A stretch of 51,846 bases of DNA. Origin: Enterococcus sp. BWB1-3 (lineage in GTDB: Bacteria > Bacillota > Bacilli > Lactobacillales > Enterococcaceae). Location of the stretch: NCBI RefSeq assembly GCF_016745275.1, contig NZ_JADOEP010000028.1, positions 1 to 51,846 on the forward strand. The letters run 5' to 3'. Numbering within the stretch: position 1 is the stretch's first letter; the number at the start of each line of letters is the position of its first letter. Position numbers and translations under genes: made by a program. Below the pieces are notes generated by a model. The model was not told the DNA's origin and made no database searches. It worked only from the letters and a program-made list of their open reading frames with translations. Shown piece after piece: positions 8,553-17,955 of this stretch.

Positions 8553-9230
8553 TTATTCCCCTCCGGTTAACGTGTATCCGGCTCCACGTATGGTATTTAT
8601 AGATATTCGTGATTTGACTCGCGTTAATTGTTTGCGTAAACGTGATATGTGGATTTCCACATGATTGTCCTCCGCTTCAGTATCATACCCCCAAACTCTT
8701 TCAATAATAGTATTCTTTGAAACCACGATATTTCTATTATCAATTAAAAGTTCTAAAAGCTGCCCTTCTTTTAATTTAAGCATAGTCTCATTTTTAACGC
8801 ATTTCAACACAAGCGTATGAGGCGAAAATTCAATATCTCCAAAAGTAATCACACCATTGTTGCATAGTTCCGGCTTTCTGCGGTGTAGAGCACGCAAGCG
8901 TGCTAAAAGCTCATCGGTATGAAAAGGCTTTGCAAGATAATCATCTGCTCCAAAATCAAGGCCCTTAACCCTGTCCTCAATTTGCCCTTTTGCAGTCAAT
9001 AGAATTACCGGGGTACCAATTCCGATTTTTCGAATTTCACTGAGTATTGTTAGACCATCTCTTCCAGGCAACATAATATCTAATATAATTATGTCATAAA
9101 TGGACGAACGTGCGTAAGCAAGCCCTTCTGATCCATCATGTACTAAATCCACAGTATAATGATTTTTTTTTAATATTTCGGCAACAGCTTTCGCCATATA
9201 TTTTTCATCTTCAACCATTAAAACACGCAT
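8553..9230 (-). CDS. OmpR-family response regulator
   Basis: 225 residues: receiver domain (about 1-115) with the acidic pocket E7-D8-E9, phosphoacceptor Asp51 in ILDIMLPG and the conserved Lys in LLTAKGQ. A winged-helix output domain covers about 128-222 (EVHISRLRKQL, NTIRGAGYTL). AGGAGG precedes the ATG. It heads the operon with the histidine kinase. The repeats near its own -35 and at the ABC promoter suggest autoregulation and control of the transporter. Confidence 0.95.
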   Translation of the reverse strand: MRVLMVEDEKYMAKAVAEILKKNHYTVDLVHDGSEGLAYARSSIYDIIILDIMLPGRDGLTILSEIRKIGIGTPVILLTAKGQIEDRVKGLDFGADDYLAKPFHTDELLARLRALHRRKPELCNNGVITFGDIEFSPHTLVLKCVKNETMLKLKEGQLLELLIDNRNIVVSKNTIIERVWGYDTEAEDNHVEIHISRLRKQLTRVKSRISINTIRGAGYTLTGGE

Positions 9231-9252
9231 GGAAACTCCTCCTAAAACTCAT

Positions 9253-9292
9253 ATAATAGAAATAATAACATCCAAACCTGTACTGAACCTGT
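9253..9292 (-). promoter_or_regulatory. Promoter and direct-repeat box of the two-component operon
   Basis: On the minus strand, two copies of ACAGGTT start 11 bases apart (9292-9275). They cover the -35 position for a -10 TATTAT at 9258-9253. The stretch CAGTACAGGT matches the box in front of the ABC permease gene. A repeat placed over the -35 is the arrangement used by PhoB-like activators. Confidence 0.62.
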
Positions 9293-10185
9293 ATTAAAAA
9301 TTTATTTTTTTCGCAATTTTTTAGTTTTTCCCTACCCTCTTAAAGTGTGTGATTATATTGTAAAACATTAGTATTACATAAAAGAAAACAGAATATTCAT
9401 CTTTCATTAAAAAGAAGCTGTTCTAACATAGAGTATGACTTTCTCGAGAAAATTTACAACGATCTATTTTCATGAAAATCTGGTCCAACATACAAGCATT
9501 GACTGCAACTCAAATAGGAATCAATTATTCAAATGAGCGAAAAATCATATAGCAAAACAAGGAGTAGCTCGTTGTTTTCGCTTCACTTGTTTTATTGCTT
9601 CCTTTAGATTTTCTGGTTCTAGAATTTGAATTATTTATTTTCTGTATACATGTGTGTTACTCCCTTCTTTCTCGTATTCTGCTAGTGTCCTTTTTTCTTC
9701 TCCCAATTGAAATTTCCTAACAATAAAATTGTTCAGCCTTTCACTTTTACCAGCTTTTGCTAGTTGCCTTCATTACTATGGTATCCGCTCCTGTGATTAC
9801 TCATCACAGTCTTTATATTTGCGGAATAACCGCAGGGACAAAAAGAATTTTGGCTAACTTCTCACATATTCCGGGTTTCTACCACTAAAGACTTTTGGTA
9901 CAGAGATACGGGATTAAAGCTCAAACTCTTCCTCCCCGTCTATCCGTCACATTTACATCGTTTGATTGCCCCAGTAACTATTGGGCTTCAACTTTTTTTG
10001 CAGTCCTCTCCTCAACCCCTGCTTTCTACATGATTCCTGTTCGTTGGAACAGAGATTTGTCTACAACTTCCTTCAGTTTCCACGTCACTATAGATACCCT
10101 TGTTTTCAACTAAGGACTTTTCGTTAATTGGATGTAATCAGGGACTTTGACCTTTAGAATTTGACCCTGCCAGACAAACAAAAGA
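9293..10185. other. Long intergenic stretch, probably decayed sequence
   Basis: No supported gene. About 9660-9780 on the minus strand reads short coding-like phrases broken by stops. Around 9800-9870 the plus strand has a fragment resembling the dispersed repeat family seen at 15.1, 23.3 and 35.2 kb (ATAACCGCAGGGAC before AAAAAGAATTTTG). A 72-codon frame near 9895 has no ribosome site or domain. Confidence 0.45.
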
Positions 10186-10211
10186 CAGGATTTGCCTAAA
10201 TGCAAATCCTG
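10186..10211 (-). terminator. Terminator of the LPXTG surface protein gene
   Basis: CAGGATTTGC (10186-10195) pairs perfectly with GCAAATCCTG (10202-10211) around a six-base loop. On the minus strand the stem is followed by TCTTTTGTTTG. It lies 53 bases after the stop codon of the surface protein. Confidence 0.75.
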
Positions 10212-10263
10212 CCTTAATTAATAAGAAACCTTCACCAAAAATCAATTTATTCTTCTATCATTT

Positions 10264-12570
10264 TTAAAACAAGTCTAAATTATTTTCTTTATCTTTTTTC
10301 TTTTTCAGGAAATAAGCACCAGCTACCATAATCATACCTGAAATGGCGGACATGAAGCTGCTTTCTTTAACCCCTGTTTTTGGTAATTCTTTTTCTGAAG
10401 ACTTAATTGCTTCTGTTTTAACAGCTTTTTGTTCATTTCCTGCATCAGGAGCTGCTGGATCAGCCGGTGTTACAACCTCTTTATCTTTTACAGTCAGAGT
10501 CATTGTTGTTTCCGCCATTTTTTCTCCACGTAGTGCATAGAAGCGAATGGTGTGTACGCCGGCTTCAACCAACGTACTGTCCGAAGCCTTAACCATAATA
10601 GGATCACCTGCTATTTCAAAACCAACAGCTTCAGCATTTTCAGCCACTGCCCACTCAAGAATCATATCTTCAGTCAGTTTATCACCAACATACATAACCT
10701 TATCTTCAACAGAAATTGTCGGTTCGATTGAATCTACGACATTCAGTGTAATTGTTTTCGTCACAGTATTCTCAATAGAATTTGTAAATGAATATTCAAT
10801 TGTAAATACACCTGGTACCGTTGTATCAATTGGTCCGTCAAGTACTGTAAAATCTGTAACTGCTAAACCTGTTCCATCAACTGAATCACTTGCTGTTGCC
10901 CAGCTCAGAATCATCTCATCAGTAACAGCTGTACCGATTTCAACAGTCTGATCAGCAGCTTCAATTGTCACTTCTCTTTCAATAACTGTTACAGAGATTT
11001 GTGCAGTTGTTGTATTTCCTGCAGAGTTGGTTACTGAGTAATCCACTGTATAAACAGCACCTATTACAGATGTATCAATATCACCTTCAACAACTGTATA
11101 AGAAACCGTAAGGTCTGTATCCACAGGATCTGTCACTGTTGCCCAGCCTAGAATCATCTTAGATGTAACTTCCTGACCTTCAAAAACTTCCTGATCTGCA
11201 GCAGTAATAGTTGCTGTTCTCTCAACTACATTTACTATAATAGTTTTTGTTTCAGTTGTTCCGTAAGAATTAGTTGCTGCATAAGTCACATTATATGTTC
11301 CCGTAGTGCTTGCATCAACATCGTTTGCAGTAACTGTTACTGCAAGTGTACCGTCTTTTTCGTCTGTTGCACTTGCATAAGCTAATGGATCAAATGCTTC
11401 GCCCTGCATGATAGTTACATCCTCAGCAGTAATTGTCACTATACTTGCTGCAACTGTAATGGTTACTGTTTTTCTTTCAACAACACCACTGGCTGTTTTA
11501 GCTGAGTAAGTGATTGGGTAGTCTCCTGGTGTTGTTGTATCAACTGTTCCATAAACAGCAATTCCTTTATCAGAAGCTCCATCATAGGCTCCTAAAGTAA
11601 CAGTAGAGCCGTCCGCTTTAATTTCATTTGCAGTCACACCTTCTAATGGGTTAAATGTATCACCCAAGAAAACAGTGCGATCTGAAGCTTCCAATGAAAT
11701 TCCTTTAATTACTTTAATATTTACTGTTGTCTCTGCAATTCCGTATTTTAAGGATTCTACAACGACAGAGAGTTGGTAATCACCCACATCTCCTCCGCCA
11801 GCAGAACCACTAGTATAGAGATGATATTCAGAAGGATCAGTTATACTGCCATCTGGATTTTTTACAACTATACGATTTTTGATTTCAGTTATGAAATCAC
11901 CATTTTGTGCAACTGTGAAATCTGAAATTGACACATCCAGCATATCATCAACAACATAGACATCCGTTGTTGCCGTAGTTACTTTACCAGCAGAATTTTC
12001 TACTGAATAAGTAACAGTATAAGGAGTCTCATTTTCTACATTAATATTAACGTTATTACTTGTTACAACTATTTTAGATGAAATATTTCCATCAACATTA
12101 TCGAAAGCATATACACCTTCCAGAGGATTAAATGCTTTACCCAATCTGATTGTTTTAATTGGAACTACTGAAATTATCGGTGCATCCGCTTCACTAGGAA
12201 CTGGTGGAATATGCGTAATGTCAACATCAAGAGTTGTACCAGGTACTTCAGGCTCAGCAGGCGTAGCTCCTGGCAGTTCTACTGGTGGCAGTTCTGCTGA
12301 AGGCAGCTCAACTGATGGAAGTTCATTTGAAGGTGCAGCTTCTTCAGCAGCAGGTTCTTCCACTACTGCTTCCTCTTCCACCACCGGAGCTTCTGCAACA
12401 GGTGCTGCAGGTGTAATTTCCTCAGCAGCAGGTACAACTGTTTCTGAAACAGCTGTTGCTGTTGAATCTGCTGTCTGTTCAACTGAATCTGCCAATGCAA
12501 CTTGAGCATTTAATAATGTTGGTGCCAGCAGTGTCACCAGTGTTAATTTAACCATTTTCTTACTTTTCAT
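10264..12570 (-). CDS. LPXTG-anchored surface protein with Ig-like repeats
   Basis: 768 residues. A signal peptide (about 1-27, ending near ALADS) is followed by an acidic Ala/Glu/Pro/Val-rich spacer to about residue 125. Then come about seven repeats of some 75-80 residues of the bacterial Ig-like/DUF5011 type; typical phrases are FNPLEGV near the start and TYNVTYAATNSYG near the end of a unit. The C-terminus has the sortase signal LPKTG at 729-733, a membrane segment and a KKKKDK tail. Sortase A should cleave between Thr and Gly and link it to peptidoglycan. AAGGAG precedes the ATG. It is probably a stalk or adhesin-like protein; its ligand is unknown. It is monocistronic. Confidence 0.93.
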   Translation of the reverse strand: MKSKKMVKLTLVTLLAPTLLNAQVALADSVEQTADSTATAVSETVVPAAEEITPAAPVAEAPVVEEEAVVEEPAAEEAAPSNELPSVELPSAELPPVELPGATPAEPEVPGTTLDVDITHIPPVPSEADAPIISVVPIKTIRLGKAFNPLEGVYAFDNVDGNISSKIVVTSNNVNINVENETPYTVTYSVENSAGKVTTATTDVYVVDDMLDVSISDFTVAQNGDFITEIKNRIVVKNPDGSITDPSEYHLYTSGSAGGGDVGDYQLSVVVESLKYGIAETTVNIKVIKGISLEASDRTVFLGDTFNPLEGVTANEIKADGSTVTLGAYDGASDKGIAVYGTVDTTTPGDYPITYSAKTASGVVERKTVTITVAASIVTITAEDVTIMQGEAFDPLAYASATDEKDGTLAVTVTANDVDASTTGTYNVTYAATNSYGTTETKTIIVNVVERTATITAADQEVFEGQEVTSKMILGWATVTDPVDTDLTVSYTVVEGDIDTSVIGAVYTVDYSVTNSAGNTTTAQISVTVIEREVTIEAADQTVEIGTAVTDEMILSWATASDSVDGTGLAVTDFTVLDGPIDTTVPGVFTIEYSFTNSIENTVTKTITLNVVDSIEPTISVEDKVMYVGDKLTEDMILEWAVAENAEAVGFEIAGDPIMVKASDSTLVEAGVHTIRFYALRGEKMAETTMTLTVKDKEVVTPADPAAPDAGNEQKAVKTEAIKSSEKELPKTGVKESSFMSAISGMIMVAGAYFLKKKKDKENNLDLF

Positions 12571-12793
12571 TTCTTTCTCCTTTTCTGGGTAATTAATATT
12601 TTTTACTGATAATTGAAGCCAATAAAAAAACTTTGCAGCTAACTAACAAATAACAACAATAACATGTCTTTTCAAATAACGCTTTCACATCAGTATATAT
12701 ATATAATACCTTATAACTTGGTAAAAGGTTACACTAAAAATTAATTTTTTCACTTTTTTGAACAATTTTTTTTAATTCCTTAGTGATAACAAT

Positions 12794-12833
12794 AAAAAGT
12801 TTGATTTCTTCAAAAAAAGGAATCAAACTTTTT
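12794..12833. terminator. Symmetric A/T-rich hairpin
   Basis: AAAAAGTTTGATT (12794-12806) pairs with AATCAAACTTTTT (12821-12833). A runs on one side and T runs on the other let it act in either direction. It lies between the LPXTG gene promoter and the end of the UPF0371 gene. The rest of 12571-13317 has no supported gene. Confidence 0.55.
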
Positions 12834-13058
12834 CAATATGAATATAAATGTTTTACCTGTCTATCTCAATCAGAGCATTTCATGCCAACTTGCTGCTGGT
12901 GCTCTGACCAAAATATAAATTACATAAAAAATATTCTATTAATGATGTTCAATGATAGGAAATTTTTAACTTGTATGCTTTGTGGAATGGTATACAGACG
13001 ACAATCTTTGAATGTGTAAACATTCATCCTTAATTGGCAGCTGTTCCAATTAACAGAA

Positions 13059-13093
13059 GAGAACAACTTGGTGTTTTCTACCGAGTTGTTCTC
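13059..13093. terminator. Stable hairpin downstream of the UPF0371 gene
   Basis: GAGAACAACTTGG (13059-13071) pairs with CCGAGTTGTTCTC (13081-13093) with one wobble and a nine-base loop. No good T run follows on either strand and it lies 225 bases from the gene, so its role as a terminator is uncertain. It could be part of a decayed element. Confidence 0.4.
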
Positions 13094-13317
13094 CCATGCT
13101 GAATGCACATTTCTTAGGTTAGAAGCAGAACTGACAATTTCACTAGATATTCCTACAATAAATAAAATCCTTGTATCTACGAGTCTCACAATATTCGATG
13201 CTCAATACAAATGCATCTATTTAGAAAAGCGTTGGCATGTCTTGTATGCCCTCTTCAGACAAGCAAAAACTGGCACAGCCTCTTACTTATCTATTTTCAT
13301 TCAAACCTATTCAAATT

Positions 13318-14820
13318 CTATTGATAATAGAGTTGTTCTGATGGATAGGCAGGTGTACAGGTAATATCAATGCCTAATTTCCTCAATGTCTGTTCATTAC
13401 TTTTGCCCAGCAGAACAGTTGAATGCCCTTGTGCTCCTTCCAGCTCTGCCAACTTTTCATAAGCCCTCTGTGCGGTAGGGTTAGTAACTGCACTGATCGC
13501 AAGAGCAATCAGTACCTCGCTGATTGTCAAAGAACTGTTTGAAATATGCATTTCATTCTTCTTTAATCGTTGAATGGTTTCCAGTGTAATTGGTGATAGT
13601 AAATGAATGTCATCGTCAATATTTGCCAATGTCTTAATCGCATTCAAAATAACCGATGCAGAAGCTTCCATCAGCGATGTAGTTCGGCCGGTAATAATCT
13701 CTCCTGACGGTAATTCCAGTGCAATCACTGCAATTGGATCAGTCGTAGATGATTCGAATGTTGCTGCATAATCGTGTGAAGGCGTAACAACTTTTCTATC
13801 CTCCGGTTTTAAACCGACTTCCTCCATAATCAAACTGATACGGCTGACTGCTTCCTCATTCACCAGTCCTTTTTTAAAATCACATTCTATTTGGAAATAG
13901 CGTCGAATGATCTCCTGACGAGAGGCTTCTTGAACCACTTCATCATCAATAATCCCAGATTCTATTCTGTTAACGCCCATATCTGTTGGAGATTTATAGA
14001 CAGATTCCTGACCGGTTATTTTTTCAATAATCCGTTTTATAACAGGAAATGTTTCAACGTCCCGATTATAATTGACAGCCATTTCCTGATAGTAATCCCA
14101 GTGGAAAGAGTCGATCATATTGACATCCCCCAAATCTGCAGTAGCAGCTTCATAAGCAATGTTCAATGGATGCTTCAGCGGAACATTCCAAACAGGGAAT
14201 GTTTCAAATTTAGAATACCCTGCATTATGTCCTTTTTTACTTTCATGATAGAGCTGACTAAGACAAGTAGATAGCTTACCGCTTCCCGGACCCGGTGCAG
14301 TCACTATAACGATCGGCTTTTCAGTTTCAATGTATTCATTCTTACCGAAACCTTCCTCAGAAACAATTTTTTCAACATTTAAAGGATAGTTTTCGATTGC
14401 TTCATGTTTATATACTTTGATATTGCGGCGCTCGAGCTTATTGATAAACACTTTCGTTGCCGGCTGATTATTATAACGGGTAATTACCACACTGTTAATA
14501 AACAAACCATATCCTCTCAATTCATCAATTAGTCGAAGAATATCCATATCATAGGTGATTCCATAATCGCCGCGGATTTTATTTCTTTCAATGTCTCCTG
14601 CATAAAGACAAATCAAGATTTCTGCCTGATCTTTTAGCTTTTGGAGCAGCTTAACTTTGCTGTTCTCCTGAAAACCTGGAAGAACTCTTTTAGCGTGTTT
14701 ATCGTCAACTAATTTACCGCCAAACTCCAAGTACAATTTATCGTACTGGTTCACACGTTCCAATATATATTGGGACTGCTCTGTAAGATATTTTTCTGAA
14801 TCAAATCCAATCTTCCTCAC
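13318..14820 (-). CDS. UPF0371/DUF1846 family protein
   Basis: 500 residues from a GTG at 14820, chosen because AAGGAGG lies seven bases upstream and because family members begin with IGFDSEKYL. The longer reading frame beginning at a TTG swallows that ribosome site. The P-loop-like stretch [20 protein letters not shown] (near 172-191) and the Asp/Asn-rich C-terminal part match the family. These proteins are conserved in Firmicutes and have a nucleotide-binding look, but no confirmed reaction that I know of. It is monocistronic; the flanking DNA is non-coding repeats. Confidence 0.9.
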   Translation of the reverse strand: MRKIGFDSEKYLTEQSQYILERVNQYDKLYLEFGGKLVDDKHAKRVLPGFQENSKVKLLQKLKDQAEILICLYAGDIERNKIRGDYGITYDMDILRLIDELRGYGLFINSVVITRYNNQPATKVFINKLERRNIKVYKHEAIENYPLNVEKIVSEEGFGKNEYIETEKPIVIVTAPGPGSGKLSTCLSQLYHESKKGHNAGYSKFETFPVWNVPLKHPLNIAYEAATADLGDVNMIDSFHWDYYQEMAVNYNRDVETFPVIKRIIEKITGQESVYKSPTDMGVNRIESGIIDDEVVQEASRQEIIRRYFQIECDFKKGLVNEEAVSRISLIMEEVGLKPEDRKVVTPSHDYAATFESSTTDPIAVIALELPSGEIITGRTTSLMEASASVILNAIKTLANIDDDIHLLSPITLETIQRLKKNEMHISNSSLTISEVLIALAISAVTNPTAQRAYEKLAELEGAQGHSTVLLGKSNEQTLRKLGIDITCTPAYPSEQLYYQ

Positions 14821-15134
14821 TAAGTCTCCTCCTTGTCTTTCCCATAACATTCTTCCATTAATAAAGACTTTCGTCAACCGAAAACTGATACAAAATCAAA
14901 GAAATGTTAAAAACCAGTCTAAGTGTTTGCAAGGAGTTGTAAGAAGCAGAAAATGAAAAGATACCCAGTAATTACTAACGCTTCCTTCATTATAAAAAAT
15001 GTTGTTCGTAGTGAGCAATTCATCCAATAGAATTGTGCTATTGGAATAAGGAGAATGTTTAGTATTTAAAGAAAAACGGCAACCTGAAAAAGTATACAAA
15101 AATGAAGTACGAGGTTGTGACAAAGCTTCTCCAT

Positions 15135-15195
15135 GCGACGAGTAACCGCAGGAGCACTTGCACGAACTTAATTGCGACGAGTAACCGCAGGAGCA
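15135..15195 (+). repeat. Two direct copies of a 20-bp motif
   Basis: GCGACGAGTAACCGCAGGAG occurs at about 15135 and again at about 15174. The same motif is the core of the dispersed repeats at 23.3 kb (CGAGTAACCGTAGGAGC) and 35.2 kb (inverted), linking these elements into one family. Confidence 0.75.
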
Positions 15196-15299
15196 GAAGT
15201 ATTCTAGCTCAAGAACCAAGCAGGTATCATCTACTCTGACAAGTCAATCGTCAAGTCAATCGTAGTGATTTATGACAATACGTCGGAATATACGAAAAT

Positions 15300-15342
15300 T
15301 GTCAAGGAACACTATTCATTTTATGAATAGTGTTCCTTGACA
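15300..15342. repeat. Perfect 20-bp inverted repeat
   Basis: TGTCAAGGAACACTATTCAT (15300-15319) and its exact complement (15323-15342) leave a three-base loop. One arm recurs at 23440-23466 and a diverged copy at 35002-35031, so the hairpin is a module of the repeat family. Confidence 0.8.
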
Positions 15343-15558
15343 CCTCCCTGGAGCTGCTCATAGTTTCAGTATCGTTCGCCTTATTTCTGAGATGTTGCCT
15401 GCGATTACTCGGCACAGATTAGGACCGACAAGTGCTAGTTCTACTTTGCCACTTCTGCTCATATTTGTACTTTAGCAGAATGGTATGCATAGTTTCGATA
15501 AGTATTCCTTGAATGAAACCAGCTCACTTGATGTAGTAGAATTGTATGCGTGGCGGAG

Positions 15559-15715
15559 CGTAGAAGAACTGCTGTCTCTACGAGTCTAACGATTCTCGAG
15601 ACAAAACATTACGTAGAAGAACTGTGTCTCTACGAGTCTAACGATTCTCGAGACAAAACATTACGTAGAAGAACTGTGTCTCTACGAGTCTAACGATTCT
15701 CGAGACAAAACATTA
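15559..15715 (+). repeat. Three tandem copies of a 52-53 bp unit
   Basis: Units at 15559-15611, 15612-15663 and 15664-15715 are nearly identical; the first carries one extra base. Each begins CGTAGAAGAACTG and contains a GTCTC...GAGAC inverted repeat. There are no spacers, so it is not a CRISPR array. Confidence 0.9.
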
Positions 15716-15763
15716 CGCTATATCCGTTTTTCTGCGTCTTCGGTTCTCACTACACTACACTTC

Positions 15764-15885
15764 ACTTCGATCTCATCAATTTCTAAATGGCAAAGCCACT
15801 AAGAATTGAAGGTCTTCGTTCCGATCTCATCACTTTTTAAATGACAGAGCCGCTAAGAATTCAAGGACTTCGTTTCGATCCTCGA
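15764..15885 (+). repeat. Two diverged direct repeats of about 60 bp
   Basis: Both units contain GATCTCATCA, then TAAATG, then a GCTAAGAATT- or ACTAAGAATT-like stretch and a CTTCG ending. They lie just after the tandem repeats and before the right-end segment of the 917-bp element. Confidence 0.65.
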
Positions 15886-16050
15886 AGCATGTCTGAGGGG
15901 CATGTAAGAACTTGATCCTACGTTTCTTAATGAATGCTCGAATCATACAAAGACTGGAATACCGTTTATCCGGTTTTAGGGGTATCAGACATACTTATGT
16001 TACAGTCCCGTACTTCATATATTTCCCACTATTATTTGGTGTTGCTTTAA

Positions 16051-16227
16051 TTACTCTTTTGTTTTTCCGGAGTGTTTACGCTTTTTGACTGCTTCTGTCA
16101 GCAAATACTCTATTTGACCGTTCACACTTCGGAATTCATCTTCTGCCCAAGCCGCCAATTCATTATACAGTGCGGTTGAAAGACGAAGGGGCACTTGCTT
16201 TTTTGCTTTTTGCTCTTTCCCTTCCAT
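16051..16227 (-). CDS. Small ribbon-helix-helix (Arc-like) DNA-binding protein
   Basis: 58 residues, starting at the ATG at 16227 with GGAGG nine bases upstream. The sequence ([20 protein letters not shown], then [18 protein letters not shown]) has the beta-strand, helix, helix plan of Arc/MetJ-type repressors: a short strand (QVPLRLS) followed by two helices and a basic tail. It follows the SPFH gene by 42 bases and probably shares its transcript. Tandem TTGATATCAA palindromes in front of the SPFH gene are good candidates for its operator. The fold call is confident; the target is inference. Confidence 0.8.
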   Translation of the reverse strand: MEGKEQKAKKQVPLRLSTALYNELAAWAEDEFRSVNGQIEYLLTEAVKKRKHSGKTKE

Positions 16228-16269
16228 AACAGCAGACCTCCTTAGCAGTCAATAAGGAACAGGTTAAGT

Positions 16270-17295
16270 TTAATACAATGACCCGCTGTTGACAACAGGT
16301 TGTGCGTCTCGATTTCCACATAATACAACAAGCAGATTGCTTACCATTGCAGCTTTTCTTTCCTCATCCAGATCAACAATTCCCTGAGCGTTTAATTCCT
16401 TTAAAGCCATTTCCACCATACCAACAGCACCTTCAACTATCAGCTGACGTGCATCAACAATTGCAGAAGCCTGCTGGCGCTGCAACATTGCAGCCGCAAT
16501 TTCCGGCGCATAGGCCAAATGAGTAATGCGGGCTTCCAAAATTTCCAAACCGGCAACCTCCACTTTTGACTGAATTTCTTCGCTCAGCTTTGTACTGATT
16601 TCCTGACTGGAACCACGAAGACTTTTTTCATTGGCATCTTCGTTATCAGCAGCATCATAAGGGTAGAGCCGCACAATATTCCGCAAAGCAGAATCACATT
16701 GAATAGACAGATATTCTACAAAATTATCTACATCAAACATCGCCTTTGCAGTGTCAGCTACACGCCAAATGACAACGATGCTGATAATGATTGGATTCCC
16801 CTGCTGATCATTGACTTTTTGTTTATTGTTACTTAGTGCCATCGTTTTTAATGATAGCTTTTTCGTAACAGCTCTTTGTGCTGCTGCACCTTTTGCAGCT
16901 GCAGTTTCCTGTTCGAGGATATTCACACCATCCTGATTTGAAAGATTCACTGGAACTGGGATAGCAGTGGTAAATGGATTAACGAAGTAAAATCCTTCCC
17001 CTTTTAAGGTACCTATATAGCGCCCAAATAGCGTCATAACCATTGATTCATTCGGACGAATCACTTTAAGCCCTGCGAATAAAAGAATCATTGGCAGACA
17101 CCAGTAAAAAATAGCAAGCCCCAGCATCATACCTCCAAGTACAAATGACTCTTTTTCTAAATAGACAATGCCGAAGATAAACAGTGCGATTGATAGAATA
17201 ATCCCCAAAATATTAAGGAGTAAAAACGGCATCCCATTACGAGCCTTCAATTCTATTTCTGTTGATGGAACTTTACTTTTCAATCCTTCATTCAT
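16270..17295 (-). CDS. SPFH/Band 7 domain membrane protein
   Basis: 341 residues. Two adjacent membrane segments (about 24-46 and 52-76) are followed by a prohibitin/stomatin-like SPFH domain (about 80-260, starting with VIRPNESMVMTLFGRY). A helical C-terminus has Ala/Gln-rich stretches such as APEIAAAMLQRQQASAIVDA. SPFH proteins form oligomers that organise membrane microdomains and scaffold other proteins; some in this group help against envelope stress. It is the first gene of a two-gene operon with the ribbon-helix-helix protein. The promoter and operator are visible just upstream. Confidence 0.92.
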   Translation of the reverse strand: MNEGLKSKVPSTEIELKARNGMPFLLLNILGIILSIALFIFGIVYLEKESFVLGGMMLGLAIFYWCLPMILLFAGLKVIRPNESMVMTLFGRYIGTLKGEGFYFVNPFTTAIPVPVNLSNQDGVNILEQETAAAKGAAAQRAVTKKLSLKTMALSNNKQKVNDQQGNPIIISIVVIWRVADTAKAMFDVDNFVEYLSIQCDSALRNIVRLYPYDAADNEDANEKSLRGSSQEISTKLSEEIQSKVEVAGLEILEARITHLAYAPEIAAAMLQRQQASAIVDARQLIVEGAVGMVEMALKELNAQGIVDLDEERKAAMVSNLLVVLCGNRDAQPVVNSGSLY

Positions 17296-17313
17296 TTTCT
17301 TCCCCGCCTTCTT

Positions 17314-17335
17314 TTTGATATCAAATTGATATCAA
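17314..17335. promoter_or_regulatory. Tandem TTGATATCAA palindromes upstream of the SPFH operon
   Basis: TTTGATATCAAA (17314-17325) is directly followed by TTGATATCAA (17326-17335). Both are perfect palindromes with centres about 11 bases apart. They lie between the -10 and the ribosome site, where a bound protein would block transcription. Two adjacent symmetric sites one helical turn apart are typical for cooperative binding by ribbon-helix-helix dimers such as the one encoded downstream. Confidence 0.65.
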
Positions 17336-17350
17336 ATAAATATTAAGCAT

Positions 17351-17379
17351 AGTTTACCAAGGTCTTGATGATCTGTCAA
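17351..17379 (-). promoter_or_regulatory. Promoter of the SPFH operon
   Basis: On the minus strand TTGACA (17379-17374) and TAAACT (17356-17351) are separated by 17 bases. The -35 is perfect and the -10 matches four of six positions. Confidence 0.65.
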
Positions 17380-17595
17380 CTTTATTAGTATTTATATTAT
17401 GACAAAGGCACACGCTCCCCTATTACCACTACAAAAAAACTTTCGATCCCAGCACATAGCAGAAAATCAAAAGGCTCTTGAATCTTACTTCTGTTTTATT
17501 ACATCAATTTTGAAACCAAATATACTATACTTTTCTCCTCCTGTTATTCTCTATCAGAAACCTTACTAGCAGGAACAATTACATCTTCTTATCCT

Positions 17596-17955
17596 TTAGC
17601 TAACTTTTTTTGAACTGTTCTTTTTTCCATCAATAATGTTTACATTCAGCTCTGCAACATTAAATGAAGTCATGTGCTCAACCTCTTCTGAGTCAATTTT
17701 CTGTATTGCTTCATACATTACTGGTATACTTTTAATATACTCAATGATACTGTTCACCTGAATAACGATTTTCTTTTGAGCTACTTCCACATCAATATCA
17801 GCACTAATCTTTTCATTTTCATCCAATCTCTCTGTTGCATGAGAAAAAATCTTTCCATTTATATTCAACAAGCCGTCTGCAAATTCCAGTGAAATAGCAG
17901 CAGCCATTTTGTCCTCAAAATTTAATTCACCTATGTTCCCTAAATTAATGTTCAT
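17596..17955 (-). CDS. Hypothetical protein, 119 residues
   Basis: No family recognised. The product is acidic, without signal peptide or membrane segment, and predicted to alternate beta and alpha: an early MNINLGNIGELNFEDK strand region, then KKIVIQVNSIIEYIKS. It is preceded by AGGTTAA directly before the ATG, a weak ribosome site. It has no operon partner: the SPFH operon lies upstream in minus-strand terms and a divergent glycosyltransferase pair starts at 18292. Composition looks coding and there is no good alternative frame. Confidence 0.6.
   Translation of the reverse strand: MNINLGNIGELNFEDKMAAAISLEFADGLLNINGKIFSHATERLDENEKISADIDVEVAQKKIVIQVNSIIEYIKSIPVMYEAIQKIDSEEVEHMTSFNVAELNVNIIDGKKNSSKKVS

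Larger units (their letters stand above)
15102..16018. mobile_element. 917-bp repeat-built element with 21-bp terminal inverted repeats
   Basis: The left end ATGAAGTACGAGGTTGTGAC (from 15102) matches the inverted right end (read from 16018) ATGAAGTACGGGACTGTAAC, with four transitions in 21 bases. Inside are direct repeats, a perfect 20-bp hairpin and tandem repeats, but no transposase. A segment near the right end (15940-16010) matches the element at 27444 in reverse orientation. It looks like a non-autonomous, MITE-like composite. The one longer reading frame inside (14896-15219, minus) is low-complexity and follows the repeats, so it is not called. Confidence 0.65.

Noticed and set aside
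12218-12505. Plus-strand Ser/Gly/Ala-rich frame opposite the surface protein
   Set aside because: It is a shadow of the Ala/Glu/Pro/Val-rich spacer of the LPXTG protein and has no ribosome site.
14896-15219. 107-codon frame with repeated CSCGYSS phrases
   Set aside because: The phrases are a translation of the 20-bp direct repeats, there is no ribosome site, and the frame spans the end of a repeat element.
15559-15715. Three regularly spaced repeats that might be a CRISPR array
   Set aside because: The units are directly adjacent, 52-53 bases long, with no unique spacers and no cas genes; they are tandem repeats.
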